DNA of 64,000 bases from an uncultured Brachybacterium sp. (lineage in GTDB: Bacteria > Actinomycetota > Actinomycetes > Actinomycetales > Dermabacteraceae). The stretch lies in the NCBI RefSeq assembly GCF_947500705.1, contig NZ_CANMSY010000005.1, positions 124,001 to 188,000 on the forward strand, in the 5' to 3' direction. The notes beneath the pieces are model-generated. The model searched no databases, was not told where the DNA came from, and worked only from the letters and a program-made list of their open reading frames with translations. The position numbers and the translations under genes are program-made. This document shows, piece by piece, positions 29,771 to 42,921 of the stretch. How positions within the stretch are numbered: the first letter of the stretch is position 1; every line of letters starts with the position of its first letter.

Positions 29771-30081
29771 CTGGCGTCGGCCTCGGCAGGTCGGTGGGAG
29801 CGCGCGTTGTGATCAGCGCTGTCCTCAGCGGTCTCCGCCGCGTGCTCGATGCCGTAGCCACGGGGCTGGCCGAGCCCGGCCAGGGAGAGCGCTGCGCCGG
29901 CCACGATGGCGAGCACGACGATGCCCGCACCGATCCAGATCAGAATGCTCATGTCCGGCAGGATCATGCCGGCCGCGATGGGGATCGAACCGAGGACGAT
30001 GCCGAGGTTCATGGTCCAGCCCGCAACGGTCTTGCCCTCGTTGTGGTGAGGGGGCGGCGGCACAGCGTAGGTCTTCGGCAT
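29767..30081 (-). CDS. HGxxPAAW-type small membrane protein
   Basis: 104 residues: a Pro/His N-terminus (VPPPPHHNEGKTVAGWTMN), two hydrophobic helices (about 28-47 and 50-72) and a polar, His-containing tail. It corresponds to the actinobacterial HGxxPAAW family that sits beside trpC, although the signature is altered here (HNEGKTVAGW instead of HGxxPAAW). Function unknown. GGAGAAGG lies seven bases before the ATG at 30081. The frame is open further upstream (MTWHNGPDRDPDWRRI), but that extension lacks a ribosome site and is probably untranslated. Confidence 0.75.
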   Translation of the reverse strand: MPKTYAVPPPPHHNEGKTVAGWTMNLGIVLGSIPIAAGMILPDMSILIWIGAGIVVLAIVAGAALSLAGLGQPRGYGIEHAAETAEDSADHNARSHRPAEADAR

Positions 30082-30096
30082 GATCCTTCTCCAGTC

Positions 30097-30172
30097 AGGG
30101 TCCCGGTCGGGCCCATTGTGCCACGTCATCCGCCGCCCGAGAGGCCCGGTCCGCGACGTGGCGCGGGACCCT
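30097..30172 (-). promoter_or_regulatory. Nested hairpin in the gap upstream of the HGxxPAAW gene
   Basis: Outer arms 30097-30105 and 30164-30172 pair perfectly (9 bp, AGGGTCCCG/CGGGACCCT), and inside them 30120-30127 pairs with 30155-30162 (8 bp, GCCACGTC/GACGTGGC). The inner loop is GC-rich and can pair further. This 76-base structure fills most of the 112-base gap, the largest gap within the trp part of the operon. It could be an attenuator, terminator or processing site. Confidence 0.45.
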
Positions 30173-30193
30173 CGTCGCGTCCGGTGAGGAGCA

Positions 30194-30922
30194 TCACCCG
30201 GCGGTGGCGGGTCGTTCCGGGACGGGAGGCTCGGGCCCGTCGTCCTCGATGTCCGGGTCCCCCGCGCCGCCCGGCTCATTGCTGAGGATGCTCGGGTCCT
30301 CGCCACGGGTGAGAGCGTCCCATGCCGCCGCCGGGTCCTCGGCGGGATCACCGCGTCGCGCCGGCGCCGCGAGGGCCGCGCTGCGGTAGCGGCTGCCGGT
30401 GGGCCAGGTCCGCCCGACCACCAGCACGAGCACGCCGACCACGGCGACGGCGAGTGCCGGGATCAGGGTCAGCAGCGGCCAGGCTGTCGCCTCGGCCTGC
30501 AGCGCGGCCCCGAGCACTCCGGTCGCGGAGGCCACCGCGGAGCCGGCGGCGTCCTGCGGTGCCTGCGCCGCGGAGTAGGCGGCGAAGGCCGCCCCCGCCC
30601 CGGCCGCGATCAGCACCGGTCCGGTCAGAAAACGTAGCCAGGCGGAGGAGAGCGAGGTCGCGAGGGAGGCGGCGATCGCCGCGAGGGAGAGTGCCAGCAC
30701 CGCCGGGGCCGCCTCTGCTCCCATCACCTCGACCTGCTGGACGGTACCGGTCAGATCTGGTGCGGTGGCATGGATCCAGCTGGTACGGGTCGCACCGGCC
30801 AGCAGCGCCGAGGCCGCCGTCGCGGCGAGCACGGTGGCGCGGCGGCTGAGACGGACCGGACGCTCCGGGCGGGCGGAGCGCTCGGGCCTGGCTGGGCGCG
30901 GGGTCGGGGACTGCGCGCTCAT
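30194..30922 (-). CDS. Trp biosynthesis-associated membrane protein
   Basis: 242 residues. After a basic N-terminus (about 1-27) come four hydrophobic segments (about 29-45, 68-92, 96-113 and 142-167) and a long acidic, Pro-rich C-terminal tail. The pattern ATVLAATAASALLAGATRTSW and the position directly after trpE match the actinobacterial Trp-operon membrane protein (PF09534/TIGR02234). Its role is not known; a part in Trp export or in anchoring has been imagined, but nothing here tests it. The start overlaps the trpE stop by four bases (ATGA). Confidence 0.85.
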   Translation of the reverse strand: MSAQSPTPRPARPERSARPERPVRLSRRATVLAATAASALLAGATRTSWIHATAPDLTGTVQQVEVMGAEAAPAVLALSLAAIAASLATSLSSAWLRFLTGPVLIAAGAGAAFAAYSAAQAPQDAAGSAVASATGVLGAALQAEATAWPLLTLIPALAVAVVGVLVLVVGRTWPTGSRYRSAALAAPARRGDPAEDPAAAWDALTRGEDPSILSNEPGGAGDPDIEDDGPEPPVPERPATAG

Positions 30923-32538
30923 GCTGGACGGAGTGTCTCGGCGGCAGCCGCGGCACGCAGCGCGGCGGCGGCCTTGGACTGGGTCTCGCGGTGCTCCATG
31001 GTCGCGTCGGAGTCGGCGACCACTCCCCCACCGGCCTGCACGTGTGCGGTGCCGTCCTTGATCACCGCGGTCCGGATCGCGATCGCCATGTCCATGTCAC
31101 CGGCGAAGTCGATGTAGCCGACGGTGCCTCCGTAGACACCGCGCCGCACGGGCTCCAGGCGGTCGATGATCCGCATCGCCGAGGGCTTCGGCGCGCCGGA
31201 GAGGGTCCCGGCCGGGAAGGTCGCGCGCAGCGCATCGTAGGCGAGCGCCCCCTCGCGCAGATGCCCGGTGACGGTGGAGACGATGTGCTGGATATGGGAG
31301 AAGCGCTGGATGTGCATGAAGTCGCGCACCACCACGGTGCCCGGGGCGCAGAACTTCTGCAGATCGTTGCGGGCGAGGTCGACCAGCATCAGGTGCTCGG
31401 AGCGCTCCTTCGGATCGGCGAGCAGCTCGCTGCCGAGACGCTCATCCTCCTCCGGGGTCGCGCCGCGCGGCCGTGAGCCCGCGATCGGGTGGGTGGTGGC
31501 GGTGGTCCCGCGCACCGTCACCAGAGATTCCGGGCTCGCTCCGACGACGTCGATCGGCTCGCCCTCGGCGTCGACCGTCCGCAGCAGGTACATGTACGGG
31601 CTGGGGTTCATCCTCCGCAGCACGCGGTACACGTCCAGCGGGTCCGCGGAGACCGGCAGCGAGAACCGCTGCGAGGGCACGACCTGGAAGATCTCGCCGT
31701 CGATGATGTCCTGGACCGCCTCGTGGACGGCCCGCTCGTACTCGAGCTGCGAGGTGCGGGCCTTGGGTTCGAGCTCGCGCACCGCGTCATACACGATCGG
31801 CCCGGTGCTCACCGGCGTGCGCAGGCGCTCACGCATCCGCTCGAGCCGCGCGAGCGCATCGTCGTACGCCGCATCGACCCCGTCGTCCGTCGCGTTGAGG
31901 TTCAGGGCGTTGGCGACCAGCACCACGGTCGAGTCATGGGCGTCATGGATCACCACGTCCTCGGCGAGCAGCATCGAGAGGTCCGGCAGGCCGATCTCGT
32001 CCGGCGGGGACGCGTCCAGCTTCTCCCAGTGACGCACCGCGTCATAGGCGATGAAGCCGACCAGCCCCCCGGAGAACGGCGGCAGGTGCGGCTGGCGCGC
32101 AGCGTGGAAGGCGCTGGTGACGGCGCGCAGCGCCTCCACCGGGCTGCCTGAGGTGGGCACTCCCGCCGGGACGTCACCGCGCCAGTGCGCCTCGCCGTCG
32201 CGCTCGGTGAGGACGGCCCGCGCCCTGGTGCCGATGATCGAGTAGCGCGACGCCTCCCCCTCCCCCGCTGATTCGAGCAGGAAGGTGCCCCGGGTGTCGC
32301 CGTCGGCGGTGAGCCGACGGTAGAGCGAGACCGGGGTGTCCTCGTCGGCCAGCAGGCGCACGCTGAGCGGCACCACCCGCTGGCGAGCGGCGAGCTCGCG
32401 GAAGGTCCCACGGTCCGGGGTGACCACGCCGAGCGCGTCCCCCTCCCGACCCCCGACCTGCTCCGGATAGGCCGCGGCGCGAGCGGTGTCGGCACGGGCG
32501 GCGGGGTCGCCGGGGCCGGTCTCGGGAAGGACGCTCAT
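30919..32538 (-). CDS. trpE: Anthranilate synthase component I
   Basis: 539 residues. It converts chorismate to anthranilate with ammonia from TrpG. The Trp feedback-site motif LLES, about ten residues, Ser appears in [18 protein letters not shown] (about 102-119), so the enzyme is probably Trp-inhibited. The chorismate-binding domain shows [29 protein letters not shown] and [16 protein letters not shown]. No trpG or trpD is present in the window. The ATG at 32538 overlaps the hisI stop by four bases, so no leader peptide or attenuator can precede trpE directly; control must act elsewhere. Confidence 0.96.
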   Translation of the reverse strand: MSVLPETGPGDPAARADTARAAAYPEQVGGREGDALGVVTPDRGTFRELAARQRVVPLSVRLLADEDTPVSLYRRLTADGDTRGTFLLESAGEGEASRYSIIGTRARAVLTERDGEAHWRGDVPAGVPTSGSPVEALRAVTSAFHAARQPHLPPFSGGLVGFIAYDAVRHWEKLDASPPDEIGLPDLSMLLAEDVVIHDAHDSTVVLVANALNLNATDDGVDAAYDDALARLERMRERLRTPVSTGPIVYDAVRELEPKARTSQLEYERAVHEAVQDIIDGEIFQVVPSQRFSLPVSADPLDVYRVLRRMNPSPYMYLLRTVDAEGEPIDVVGASPESLVTVRGTTATTHPIAGSRPRGATPEEDERLGSELLADPKERSEHLMLVDLARNDLQKFCAPGTVVVRDFMHIQRFSHIQHIVSTVTGHLREGALAYDALRATFPAGTLSGAPKPSAMRIIDRLEPVRRGVYGGTVGYIDFAGDMDMAIAIRTAVIKDGTAHVQAGGGVVADSDATMEHRETQSKAAAALRAAAAAETLRPA

Positions 32539-32948
32539 GCGGTGCGCTCCGTGGGGTCGAGGACGACGGCGTGGAGATCGCCGCCGTCGAAGCAGGTGTC
32601 GGTGCCGCGGTGGCAGGCTGCGCCGACCTGGTCGACGCGGACCAGCAGCGTGTCGGCGTCGCAGTCGAGGGCGACGGAGCGGACCCATTGGACGTGGCCG
32701 CTGGTGTCGCCCTTGCGCCAATACTCCCCGCGAGAGCGGGACCAATAGGTGACGCGGCCCGTGCTGAGGGTGCGATGCAGCGCCTCGTCGTCCATCCAGC
32801 CCACCATCAGCACACGCTGGTCGGTGGCGTCCTGCACGACAGCGGTGAGCAGGCCGTCGGCATCCCGCTTGAGGCGGGAGGCGAGGTCGGGGTCGAGACC
32901 CGAGGCGGGCAGGCCGCGGTCAGCGGCAGCGCGGTCAGCGGTGCTCAC
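32535..32948 (-). CDS. hisI: Phosphoribosyl-AMP cyclohydrolase
   Basis: 137 residues, the stand-alone cyclohydrolase without the HisE pyrophosphohydrolase domain. It opens the purine ring of PR-AMP, the third step of histidine synthesis. The Zn site [15 protein letters not shown] followed by [10 protein letters not shown] supplies three Cys (DCD, AACH, DTCF) and the Asp residues for Mg. [16 protein letters not shown] is the substrate loop. Its start overlaps the metK stop and its stop overlaps the trpE start, four bases each. In mycobacteria hisI also precedes trpE. Confidence 0.95.
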   Translation of the reverse strand: MSTADRAAADRGLPASGLDPDLASRLKRDADGLLTAVVQDATDQRVLMVGWMDDEALHRTLSTGRVTYWSRSRGEYWRKGDTSGHVQWVRSVALDCDADTLLVRVDQVGAACHRGTDTCFDGGDLHAVVLDPTERTA

Positions 32949-34153
32949 AGTGCGCGCTCCAGCTCCTCGGCACGGTCCTTGCGCTCCCAGGTGAACTCGG
33001 GCAGCTCACGACCGAAGTGGCCGTGCACCGAGGTGAGCGCGTAGATCGGGCGCAGCAGGTCCAGGGCGTCGATCAGTGCGGCGGGGCGCAGATCGAAGAC
33101 CTTCCGCACCGCAGCGGCGATCTGGTGCGAGGGGGCGTGGCCGGTGCCGAAGGTCTCGACGTACAGGCCCACCGGTTCGGCGACCCCTATCGCGTAGGCG
33201 ATCTGCACCTCGCAGCGGTCGGCGAGACCGGCGGCGACGATGTTCTTCGCGATCCAGCGCATGGCGTAGGCGCCGGAGCGGTCCACCTTCGAGGGGTCCT
33301 TGCCGGAGAAGGCTCCGCCGCCGTGGCGGGCCATCCCGCCGTAGGTGTCCACGATGATCTTGCGGCCGGTCAGTCCCGCGTCTCCCTTGGGCCCGCCGAG
33401 CACGAAGCGTCCGGAGGGGTTGATGTGGGTGACGACATCCGAGGTGTCCAGACCGAGGCGCTCGAGGTCCTCGAGCACCGGGGCGATCACGACCTTCGAG
33501 ATCGCCGGGGCGAGCTGGCTGATCAGGTCGACCTCCTCGCTGTGCTGCGTGGACACCACGATCGCCTCGACGCTGCGGGCCACACCGTCCTCGTCGTAGC
33601 CGATCGAGACCTGGGTCTTCCCGTCGGGGCGGAGGTAGGGCAGCACTCCGTCGCGGCGAGCGGTCGAGAGGTTGCGGGTCAGGCGGTGCGCGGCGTGGAT
33701 CGGCAGCGGCATCAGCTCCGGGGTGTCGCGGCAGGCGTAGCCGAACATCAGACCCTGATCTCCGGCGCCGAGCCGGGCGAAGGCCTCTGCGGTGGAGTCT
33801 CCGCGGGTCTCGAGCGAGTTGTCGACCCCCTGGGCGATGTCCGGCGACTGCGCGCCGATGGAGACCTGCACACCGCAGGAATCGGCGTCGAAGCCCTTCT
33901 CGGAGGAGTCGTAGCCGATCTCCCGGATCACGTCGCGCACGATCGTCGCGACGTCGCTGTAGCCGGAGGTGCGGACCTCGCCGGCGACGTGGACGAGCCC
34001 GGTGGTGACCAGCGTCTCCACCGCGACGCGCGCATCGCGGTCCTGGGCCAGCAGATCGTCGAGGATCGCGTCGGAGATCTGGTCGCAGATCTTGTCAGGG
34101 TGCCCTTCGGTGACCGATTCGGACGTGAAGGTGCGCAGCTCGCTGGAGGTCAT
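32945..34153 (-). CDS. metK: S-adenosylmethionine synthetase
   Basis: 402 residues. It makes AdoMet from methionine and ATP as a tetramer. The motifs [16 protein letters not shown] (ATP and metal), [12 protein letters not shown] (loop over the active site) and [19 protein letters not shown] (phosphate-binding [10 protein letters not shown] region) are all present. The ATG at 34153 begins five bases after the coaBC stop; the stop overlaps hisI. The usual downstream partner in actinobacteria is priA or a helicase gene; here metK is fused by overlap to the his/trp block. Confidence 0.97.
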   Translation of the reverse strand: MTSSELRTFTSESVTEGHPDKICDQISDAILDDLLAQDRDARVAVETLVTTGLVHVAGEVRTSGYSDVATIVRDVIREIGYDSSEKGFDADSCGVQVSIGAQSPDIAQGVDNSLETRGDSTAEAFARLGAGDQGLMFGYACRDTPELMPLPIHAAHRLTRNLSTARRDGVLPYLRPDGKTQVSIGYDEDGVARSVEAIVVSTQHSEEVDLISQLAPAISKVVIAPVLEDLERLGLDTSDVVTHINPSGRFVLGGPKGDAGLTGRKIIVDTYGGMARHGGGAFSGKDPSKVDRSGAYAMRWIAKNIVAAGLADRCEVQIAYAIGVAEPVGLYVETFGTGHAPSHQIAAAVRKVFDLRPAALIDALDLLRPIYALTSVHGHFGRELPEFTWERKDRAEELERAL

Positions 34154-34158
34154 GAGGT

Positions 34159-35424
34159 TCAGGGTACTTCCGGGAGGGCGGCGACGAGTTCGTCGAGCAC
34201 CGCGTGGGCGACGGCGGTCTTGCTGCCCTCGGCGCGGGCGACCTCCTCGCCGTCTCGGTCGAGGATGCGCACCGAGTTGTCGGCCGCGCCGAACACCCCC
34301 GTGCTGATGTCGTTGAAGACCAGCAGGTCCGCGCCCTTGCGCCGCGCCTTGGCACGCGCCAGGTCAAGAGCCGTGGAGCCCTCGCCGCCGGTCTCCGCCG
34401 CGAAGCCCACGATCGTGGGACGTGCGGAGTCTGCGCGGTCCAGCACACTGTGACGCAGGATGTCCGCGGTGCGGCGCAGGGCGATGGCCGGGACGGAGTC
34501 CTCATCACCATCGTCCTTCTTGATCTTCGCCTGCGCCCGCGCGGCGGCGGTGAAATCGGCCACTGCTGCGGCCATCACCAGTGCATCCACCTGTACCCGA
34601 TGCTCGGCGACGATGCTCGCGAGCTCTGCGGCGCTGCCCACGTCGAAGCGCTCGGCGCCCGGCGGGGTGTCGAGGTCGACGTTGGCGGCGGCCAGGCGCA
34701 CCCGGGCGCCGCGGACCAGGGCCGCGTGGGCGAGTGCCCAGCCCTGCTTGCCCGAGGAGTGGTTGGCGAGGAAGCGCACCGGGTCGAGGTCCTCGCGGGT
34801 GCCGCCGGCGGTGATCAGCAGCTCGCGGCCGCTGAGGTCGCGCCGGACCGCTCCGTGCTGGTCCCGCGGGGCGGTGATCGCCGCTCTCGCGGCCTCGAGG
34901 ATCGCGGTCGGCTCGGGGAGCCGGCCGGGCCCGGAATCGGGACCGGTGAGGCGGCCGACGGCCGGTTCGATCACGGTGATGCCGCGCTCGCGCAGCACCG
35001 CCACGTTCTCGCGGGTCGAGGGGTGCTCCCACATCTCGGTGTGCATCGCGGGCGCCACCACGACGGGAGCGCGCGTCACCAGCAGCGAGGCGGTCAGGAG
35101 GTCATCGGCGCGGCCGATCCGCATCCGTGCGAGCAGGTCCGCGGTGGCAGGGGCGATCACCACCAGGTCGGCCTCCTGGCCGAAGCGCACGTGCGCGACC
35201 TCATCGACGTCCTCGAAGACGGAGGTGAGGACCGGATGGTGGCTCAGCGCCTCCCAGGTCGCCGCCCCGACGAATTCGAGGGAGGCGGCGGTGGGGAGGA
35301 CGCGGACGTCGGCCCCTTCACCGACAAGACCGCGCACCAGGTGCGCGGTCTTGTATGCGGCGATACCGCCGCCGACTCCGATCAGGACGCGAGCCCCGGC
35401 GAGGGGGCGCGGCAGGATGGTCAT
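34159..35424 (-). CDS. coaBC: Bifunctional phosphopantothenoylcysteine decarboxylase / synthetase
   Basis: 421 residues. The N-terminal CoaC flavoprotein (about 1-185) decarboxylates [21 protein letters not shown] is the FMN/loop start and APAMHTEMW the PxMNxxMW-type motif, with His replacing Asn as in other actinobacteria. The C-terminal CoaB domain (about 190-420) ligates Cys to phosphopantothenate: [22 protein letters not shown] and the KIKKDD loop are diagnostic. With coaE at 3.5 kb it belongs to CoA synthesis. It follows rpoZ after 24 bases in the same operon. Confidence 0.96.
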   Translation of the reverse strand: MTILPRPLAGARVLIGVGGGIAAYKTAHLVRGLVGEGADVRVLPTAASLEFVGAATWEALSHHPVLTSVFEDVDEVAHVRFGQEADLVVIAPATADLLARMRIGRADDLLTASLLVTRAPVVVAPAMHTEMWEHPSTRENVAVLRERGITVIEPAVGRLTGPDSGPGRLPEPTAILEAARAAITAPRDQHGAVRRDLSGRELLITAGGTREDLDPVRFLANHSSGKQGWALAHAALVRGARVRLAAANVDLDTPPGAERFDVGSAAELASIVAEHRVQVDALVMAAAVADFTAAARAQAKIKKDDGDEDSVPAIALRRTADILRHSVLDRADSARPTIVGFAAETGGEGSTALDLARAKARRKGADLLVFNDISTGVFGAADNSVRILDRDGEEVARAEGSKTAVAHAVLDELVAALPEVP

Positions 35425-35448
35425 CGGTTCAACCCGGCGTGGGCCGGG

Positions 35449-35811
35449 TCAGAGGGTGAAGCCGGACGGCGGGACCTCAGGAGCGTCGTCGCCGAGCATC
35501 AGCGGGGCCGGAGCGTTCGGATCCGGCTCGTTCTGCGCGGCGTACTCCTCCTCGTCGATCTCGCGGACGGTCAGCAGGCCCTCATCGATCTCACGCAGTG
35601 CGATCGAGAGCGACTTCTCCTGATTGTCGACATCCACCAGCGGACCGACGAACTCGAGCAGCCCTTCGGAGAGCTGCGAGTAGTACGCATTGATCTGGCG
35701 GGCGCGCTGGGAGGCGTAGAGCACCAGGGCGTACTTGGAATCGACGGTCTCGAGGAGACGGTCGATCGGGGGGTTCGTGATGCCTTCGGGCTGAGCGACT
35801 GTTCCGGCCAC
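35449..35811 (-). CDS. rpoZ: RNA polymerase omega subunit
   Basis: 120 residues. Omega wraps the beta' C-terminus and helps RNA polymerase assembly. The conserved core is [20 protein letters not shown] then [15 protein letters not shown] (about 10-50). The C-terminal half is acidic ([20 protein letters not shown]), longer than in E. coli but typical of actinobacteria. GTG 35811 is chosen because AAGGGA lies seven bases upstream and the core starts right after. It lies between gmk and coaBC, the usual actinobacterial order gmk-rpoZ-coaBC-metK. Confidence 0.93.
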   Translation of the reverse strand: MAGTVAQPEGITNPPIDRLLETVDSKYALVLYASQRARQINAYYSQLSEGLLEFVGPLVDVDNQEKSLSIALREIDEGLLTVREIDEEEYAAQNEPDPNAPAPLMLGDDAPEVPPSGFTL

Positions 35812-35894
35812 GGATGTCCCTTCATGAGTTTCGGCGTGCGACGCTTCAGGATACGCCCTTGCGAGCGCGAGGGCGAGGTCGAGAGCGTGCGTGG

Positions 35895-36494
35895 TCAGGT
35901 GAGGTCGCGCACGCCGAGCAGGCGGGCGAGCTCGTCGGCGGCGCGGTCCACGGTGTCGTTGACGATGGTGACGTCGAACTCGCCCTCCGCGGCGAGCTCG
36001 ATCCTCGCCGTCTGCAGGCGGCGTTCCCGCTCCTCGGAGTCCTCGGTGCCGCGCCCGACGAGTCGGTCCACCAGGGTGGCCCAGTCCGGCGGGGCGAGGA
36101 ACACGAAGCGTGCCTCGGGCATCGACTCGCGGATCTGCCGCGCTCCGGCCAGATCGATCTCGAGCAGGACCGGGCGTCCCTCGGACACCTTCTGCTCGAC
36201 AGGACCGCGCGGGGTGCCGTACTTGTTGCGGCCGTGCACCACGGCCCACTCGAGCATCTGCCCCTGCTCGATCAGCGAGGAGAAGTCCTCCTCGCTCACG
36301 AAGCGGTAGTGCACGCCGTCGATCTCACCGGGGCGCGGAGCCCGGGTGGTGGCGGAGACGGACAGCCAGATCTGCGGATAGCGCGCGCGGATCGCCGCGG
36401 AGACGGTGCCCTTGCCGACGGCGGTGGGCCCGGCCAGCACGGTCACCGGGGCCGACGCCTTCACGGCGCCGGCCCCGGTGGAGTGGTCGATCAC
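35895..36494 (-). CDS. gmk: Guanylate kinase
   Basis: 199 residues. It phosphorylates GMP to GDP. The P-loop is [17 protein letters not shown] (about 19-35; the actinobacterial GPTAVGKGT form). [23 protein letters not shown] contains the GMP-binding Arg and Tyr, followed by [16 protein letters not shown] 36494 overlaps the mihF stop (GTGA). Gmk and MihF are coupled in many actinobacteria. rpoZ follows 83 bases downstream. Confidence 0.96.
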   Translation of the reverse strand: MIDHSTGAGAVKASAPVTVLAGPTAVGKGTVSAAIRARYPQIWLSVSATTRAPRPGEIDGVHYRFVSEEDFSSLIEQGQMLEWAVVHGRNKYGTPRGPVEQKVSEGRPVLLEIDLAGARQIRESMPEARFVFLAPPDWATLVDRLVGRGTEDSEERERRLQTARIELAAEGEFDVTIVNDTVDRAADELARLLGVRDLT

Positions 36495-36817
36495 TCGGAG
36501 AAGTGTGCGACGAGCTTCTCAGCCTGGTGGGAGCCGAGGCCGCGGATCTTGCGGGAGGGGGAGATGCCGATCTCCTCCATGATCTGCTGGGCCTTGACCT
36601 TGCCGACACCCGGGAGGGCCTCCAGCAGGGCGGAGACGCGCAGACGACCGACGACCTCGTTGGTCTCGGCCTCCGTGAGGACCTTCTTGATCTCCTCGCC
36701 GCGGTGTCCGGCGCTGTCCTTGAGCCGAGCCTTGATGGCGGCGCGCTCGCGACGAGCCTCGGCCGCCTTCTTCAGGGCGTCGGCCCGCTGCTCAGGGGTG
36801 AGGGGAGGGAGAGCCAC
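36491..36817 (-). CDS. mihF: Actinobacterial integration host factor (sIHF/MihF)
   Basis: 108 residues. A small nucleoid-associated protein, unrelated to proteobacterial IHF, that binds and bends DNA through an H2TH-like fold. The N-terminal helix is [29 protein letters not shown]-like and rich in basic residues; the DNA-binding core is [19 protein letters not shown] and the conserved [14 protein letters not shown] follows. GTG 36817 is supported by AGAGGT at about eight bases. It heads the mihF-gmk-rpoZ-coaBC-metK unit, with a possible promoter at 36881. Confidence 0.94.
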   Translation of the reverse strand: MALPPLTPEQRADALKKAAEARRERAAIKARLKDSAGHRGEEIKKVLTEAETNEVVGRLRVSALLEALPGVGKVKAQQIMEEIGISPSRKIRGLGSHQAEKLVAHFSE

Positions 36818-36880
36818 TGTTCTTACCTCTTGTTCTCTTGCTGGTGACGAGGAGATCCGGGAGGACCCCGATGTGGGAAG

Positions 36881-36886
36881 AGCGTA
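36881..36886 (-). promoter_or_regulatory. Putative -10 (TACGCT) upstream of mihF
   Basis: TACGCT on the minus strand, 63 bases before the mihF start, in the 182-base gap after pyrF. It would separate the pyr operon from the mihF-gmk operon. No clear -35. Confidence 0.3.
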
Positions 36887-36999
36887 ACCCCATATCCGTG
36901 GCCGAGCGCACTTCTGACACGCTTCGTCGCTGGTCCGGTGCAGATCGGGGGCTTCCGAGGGGGCCCGGGCCGGGGCCTGCCCACTGCCCGATCCCGTCC

Positions 37000-37859
37000 T
37001 CAGGAGGCGTCGGGAGGACCCGTGTAGTCACGGCGCAGCTGATCGGCCCGGCGGCTCAGGGAGTCCGGGTCGGGGCCTGCCCCCAGGAGCCCTCGGGACA
37101 CCGATACCAGGACGTGACCTGCGTTTTCACCGAAGACCTCCCCCATCTGGGCAGGTCCCGCGCCCTGTGCTCCGAAGCCCGGTGCGAGCAGCGGGACCGA
37201 CGGTGCGACGCGGTCCAGGCCGAGCCGGCGATAGCTGTCGCCGACGGTCGCGCCCACGACCAGGCCGATGCTCGACCACTCCCCCTGACCTGCGCCGCCG
37301 ACCGCTTCGGCGTGTCGCGCGATCTCCTGCGCCACCGGCGTGTCCGCTGCGGTGAGGGCGTGCTGGACCTGGGGTCCGTCCGGGTTCGAGGTCAGCGCGA
37401 GCACGAAGAGTCCCTTGCCGTGCTCGGTCGCGAGCTGCACCGCGGGGTCCAGGGATCCGGTGCCCAGGAAGGGGCTGACGGTGATCGCGTCGGCCTCGAG
37501 CGGGGCCCCCGGCCGCAGGTGGGCGTCGGCATAGGCGGCCATGGTCGAGCCGATGTCACCCCGCTTGACGTCCAGGATGCTGAGCACCTGGGCGTCCCGC
37601 GCGCTCTGCAGCAGCTCCTCGAGCACCGCGACCCCGGCGGAGCCATGGCGCTCGAAGAAGGCGGACTGGGGCTTGATCGCAGCGACCCGGCCGGTCACCG
37701 CGGTCAGGACGGTCCGGGAGAACTCCCGCAGGCCCTCCGGGGTGTCCGGGAGCCCCCACGCCTCGAGCAGCGAGGCGTGGGGGTCGATCCCGGCGACCAG
37801 CCGGCCGTGCTCGGCGACGGACCGCTGCAGCCGGGAGCCGAAGCTCCTCCCCTGCGTCG

Positions 37860-37863
<4 letters not shown>
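37000..37863 (-). CDS. pyrF: Orotidine 5'-phosphate decarboxylase (type 2)
   Basis: 287 residues, the longer actinobacterial PyrF subfamily. It makes UMP from OMP. The catalytic Lys-Asp block is [20 protein letters not shown] (K in DVKRGD). [15 protein letters not shown] and the phosphate loop [13 protein letters not shown] complete the site. GTG 37863 overlaps the carB stop by four bases, so it ends the carA-carB-pyrF part of the operon. The next gene, mihF, is 182 bases away. Confidence 0.95.
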
Positions 37864-41212
<3,349 letters not shown>

Positions 41213-41213
<1 letters not shown>

Positions 41214-42430
41214 CAGGACTCCTTGGATGCAGAGCCGGCGCGGTGCGCAACAGCGAGCTCTGCCAGACGATCGAAGAGGGGCGAGGCGTCGTGCGGGCCG
41301 CCGGCCGCCTCGGGGTGGTACTGGACCGAGAAAGCCGGCCGGTCGAGGCAGCGAAGACCCTCGACCACCTGGTCGTTGAGGCCGACATGGGAGACCACCA
41401 CGCGGCCGTAGCGGCCGCCGTCGTGGGGGGCGAGGTGCTCGCCCTCGATCGGGAGATCGACGGCGAAGCCGTGATTGTGGGCGGTGATCGCCACCTCACC
41501 CGTCTCCCGGTCCTGGACAGGCTGGTTGATGCCGCGATGGCCGAACTTCAGCTTGTAGGTGTCGAAGCCGAGCGCCCTGCCCAGCAGCTGGTTGCCGAAG
41601 CAGATGCCGAAGAAGGGCAGGCCGGCGTCGAGGACGCCGCGCAGCAGCTCGATCGGGGCGGTCGCCGCGGCGGGGTCCCCCGGGCCGTTGGAGAAGAACA
41701 CGGCATCCGGGGCCAGCGCCAGCAGGTCCTCGAGCGAGGTCGAGGCCGGCAGCAGGTGCACCCGCAGCCCGCGCAGGAGCATGCTGCGAGGGGCGGCGCT
41801 CTTGATGCCGAGGTCGAGGGCGGCGATGGTCGCGACCACCTCGCCCTCGGGCTCGAGGGTCACGGGCTGGGCGATGGTCACCTCCTCGATGAAGCTCGCC
41901 CCGGTCATCGCAGGCTGCTCGCGGACCTGGGAGAGCAGCTCCTCCTCGGAGGTCGCCAGGGCGTCCCCGGAGAAGACGCCGCCGCGCAGGGAGCCGTGCT
42001 CGCGCAGCCGACGGGTGAGCATGCGGGTGTCGATGTCGCTGATGCCCACGATGTCGCTGCTGATGAGCAGCTCGTCCAGGGTCTGCTCGGCGCGGTAGGA
42101 GGAGGCGATGCGGCTGGCGTCGCGCACGGCATAGCCGCGCACCCACACCTTCCGTGACTCCATGTCCTGGGCGTTGGCGCCGGTGTTCCCGATATGGGGA
42201 GCCGTCTGCACGACGATCTGACCGGCATAGGAGGGATCCGAGAGGGTCTCCTGGTAGCCGGTCATCCCGGTGGTGAAGACGACCTCACCGAGGCGGGAGC
42301 CTCGCGCCCCGTAGGCGGAGCCGCGCAGGATGGTGCCGTCCTCGAGGATCAGCAGCGCCTTCTCCGTGCGCAGGCGGTGGCTGGGCGCCCTGGTGGGGGC
42401 GAGGGAATCTGGGGACGCGGTGGAGGTCAT
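41213..42430 (-). CDS. carA: Carbamoyl-phosphate synthase small subunit
   Basis: 405 residues. It hydrolyses glutamine and channels ammonia to CarB. The N-terminal CarA domain shows [16 protein letters not shown] and [19 protein letters not shown]; the C-terminal class I glutaminase has nucleophile Cys in [16 protein letters not shown] and catalytic His/Glu in SVQYHPEA. The CFGNQ sequence replaces the commoner CLGHQ. ATG 42430 overlaps the stop of the PH-like gene by four bases. Coupled on both sides. Confidence 0.96.
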
Positions 42431-42921
42431 GCGTTCTCCTTCCGGGAGAGCAGGAGGTCGTGGTCGGCACGCCGTGCGAGGCGAAGTCCGGTGTCGAGGA
42501 GCTGGTCGCCGAGGCGCCAGCGGATGATCAGGAGGCCGTCGCCGCCGATGAACTTGCCGGCCATGCCAGGGCCCGAGGTGAGCTCGGTGACGTCGGCGCC
42601 GGGGATGGTGAAGCTCCGGGCGCCTTCGCGCTCGAGCCGCCACGAGCCCTGGTCGCCGAGGGTGACCGCAGCGTTCGACCGCTGCCCGAGGCCGTGGGCG
42701 ACGACCCGCTCCAGCGGCTGCTCGGCGAGCACGGTGTCGACATAGACGGCGGCGACCGGGCCGTGGGTCACCGCCTCCCCGAGCTGCTCGAGGGTGGCGT
42801 CCTCGGGAACGGGAAGCTGCTGCTGGGACCGTCCGCGCCGATGCCAGCCCCAGGCCATCGCGGCCAGGATCAGCACGAACAGCACCGCGAGCAGCAGGAC
42901 GGGGATGAGCGGATCGCTCAT
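42427..42921 (-). CDS. PH-like domain membrane-anchored protein of the pyr operon
   Basis: 164 residues. One N-terminal transmembrane helix ([19 protein letters not shown], about 5-23), a basic stop-transfer segment (WHRRGRSQ) and a beta-rich soluble domain (about 50-160) with [19 protein letters not shown] and [19 protein letters not shown]. It corresponds to the conserved protein between pyrC and carA in mycobacteria (Rv1382 position). Function unknown; the fold is PH-like in family annotation. It overlaps pyrC and carA by four bases each, so it is a constant passenger of the pyr operon. Confidence 0.82.
   Translation of the reverse strand: MSDPLIPVLLLAVLFVLILAAMAWGWHRRGRSQQQLPVPEDATLEQLGEAVTHGPVAAVYVDTVLAEQPLERVVAHGLGQRSNAAVTLGDQGSWRLEREGARSFTIPGADVTELTSGPGMAGKFIGGDGLLIIRWRLGDQLLDTGLRLARRADHDLLLSRKENA

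Noticed and set aside
30919-32948. Classical Trp leader peptide and attenuator upstream of trpE
   Set aside because: trpE overlaps hisI by four bases and hisI overlaps metK; there is no space and no Trp-rich short ORF.
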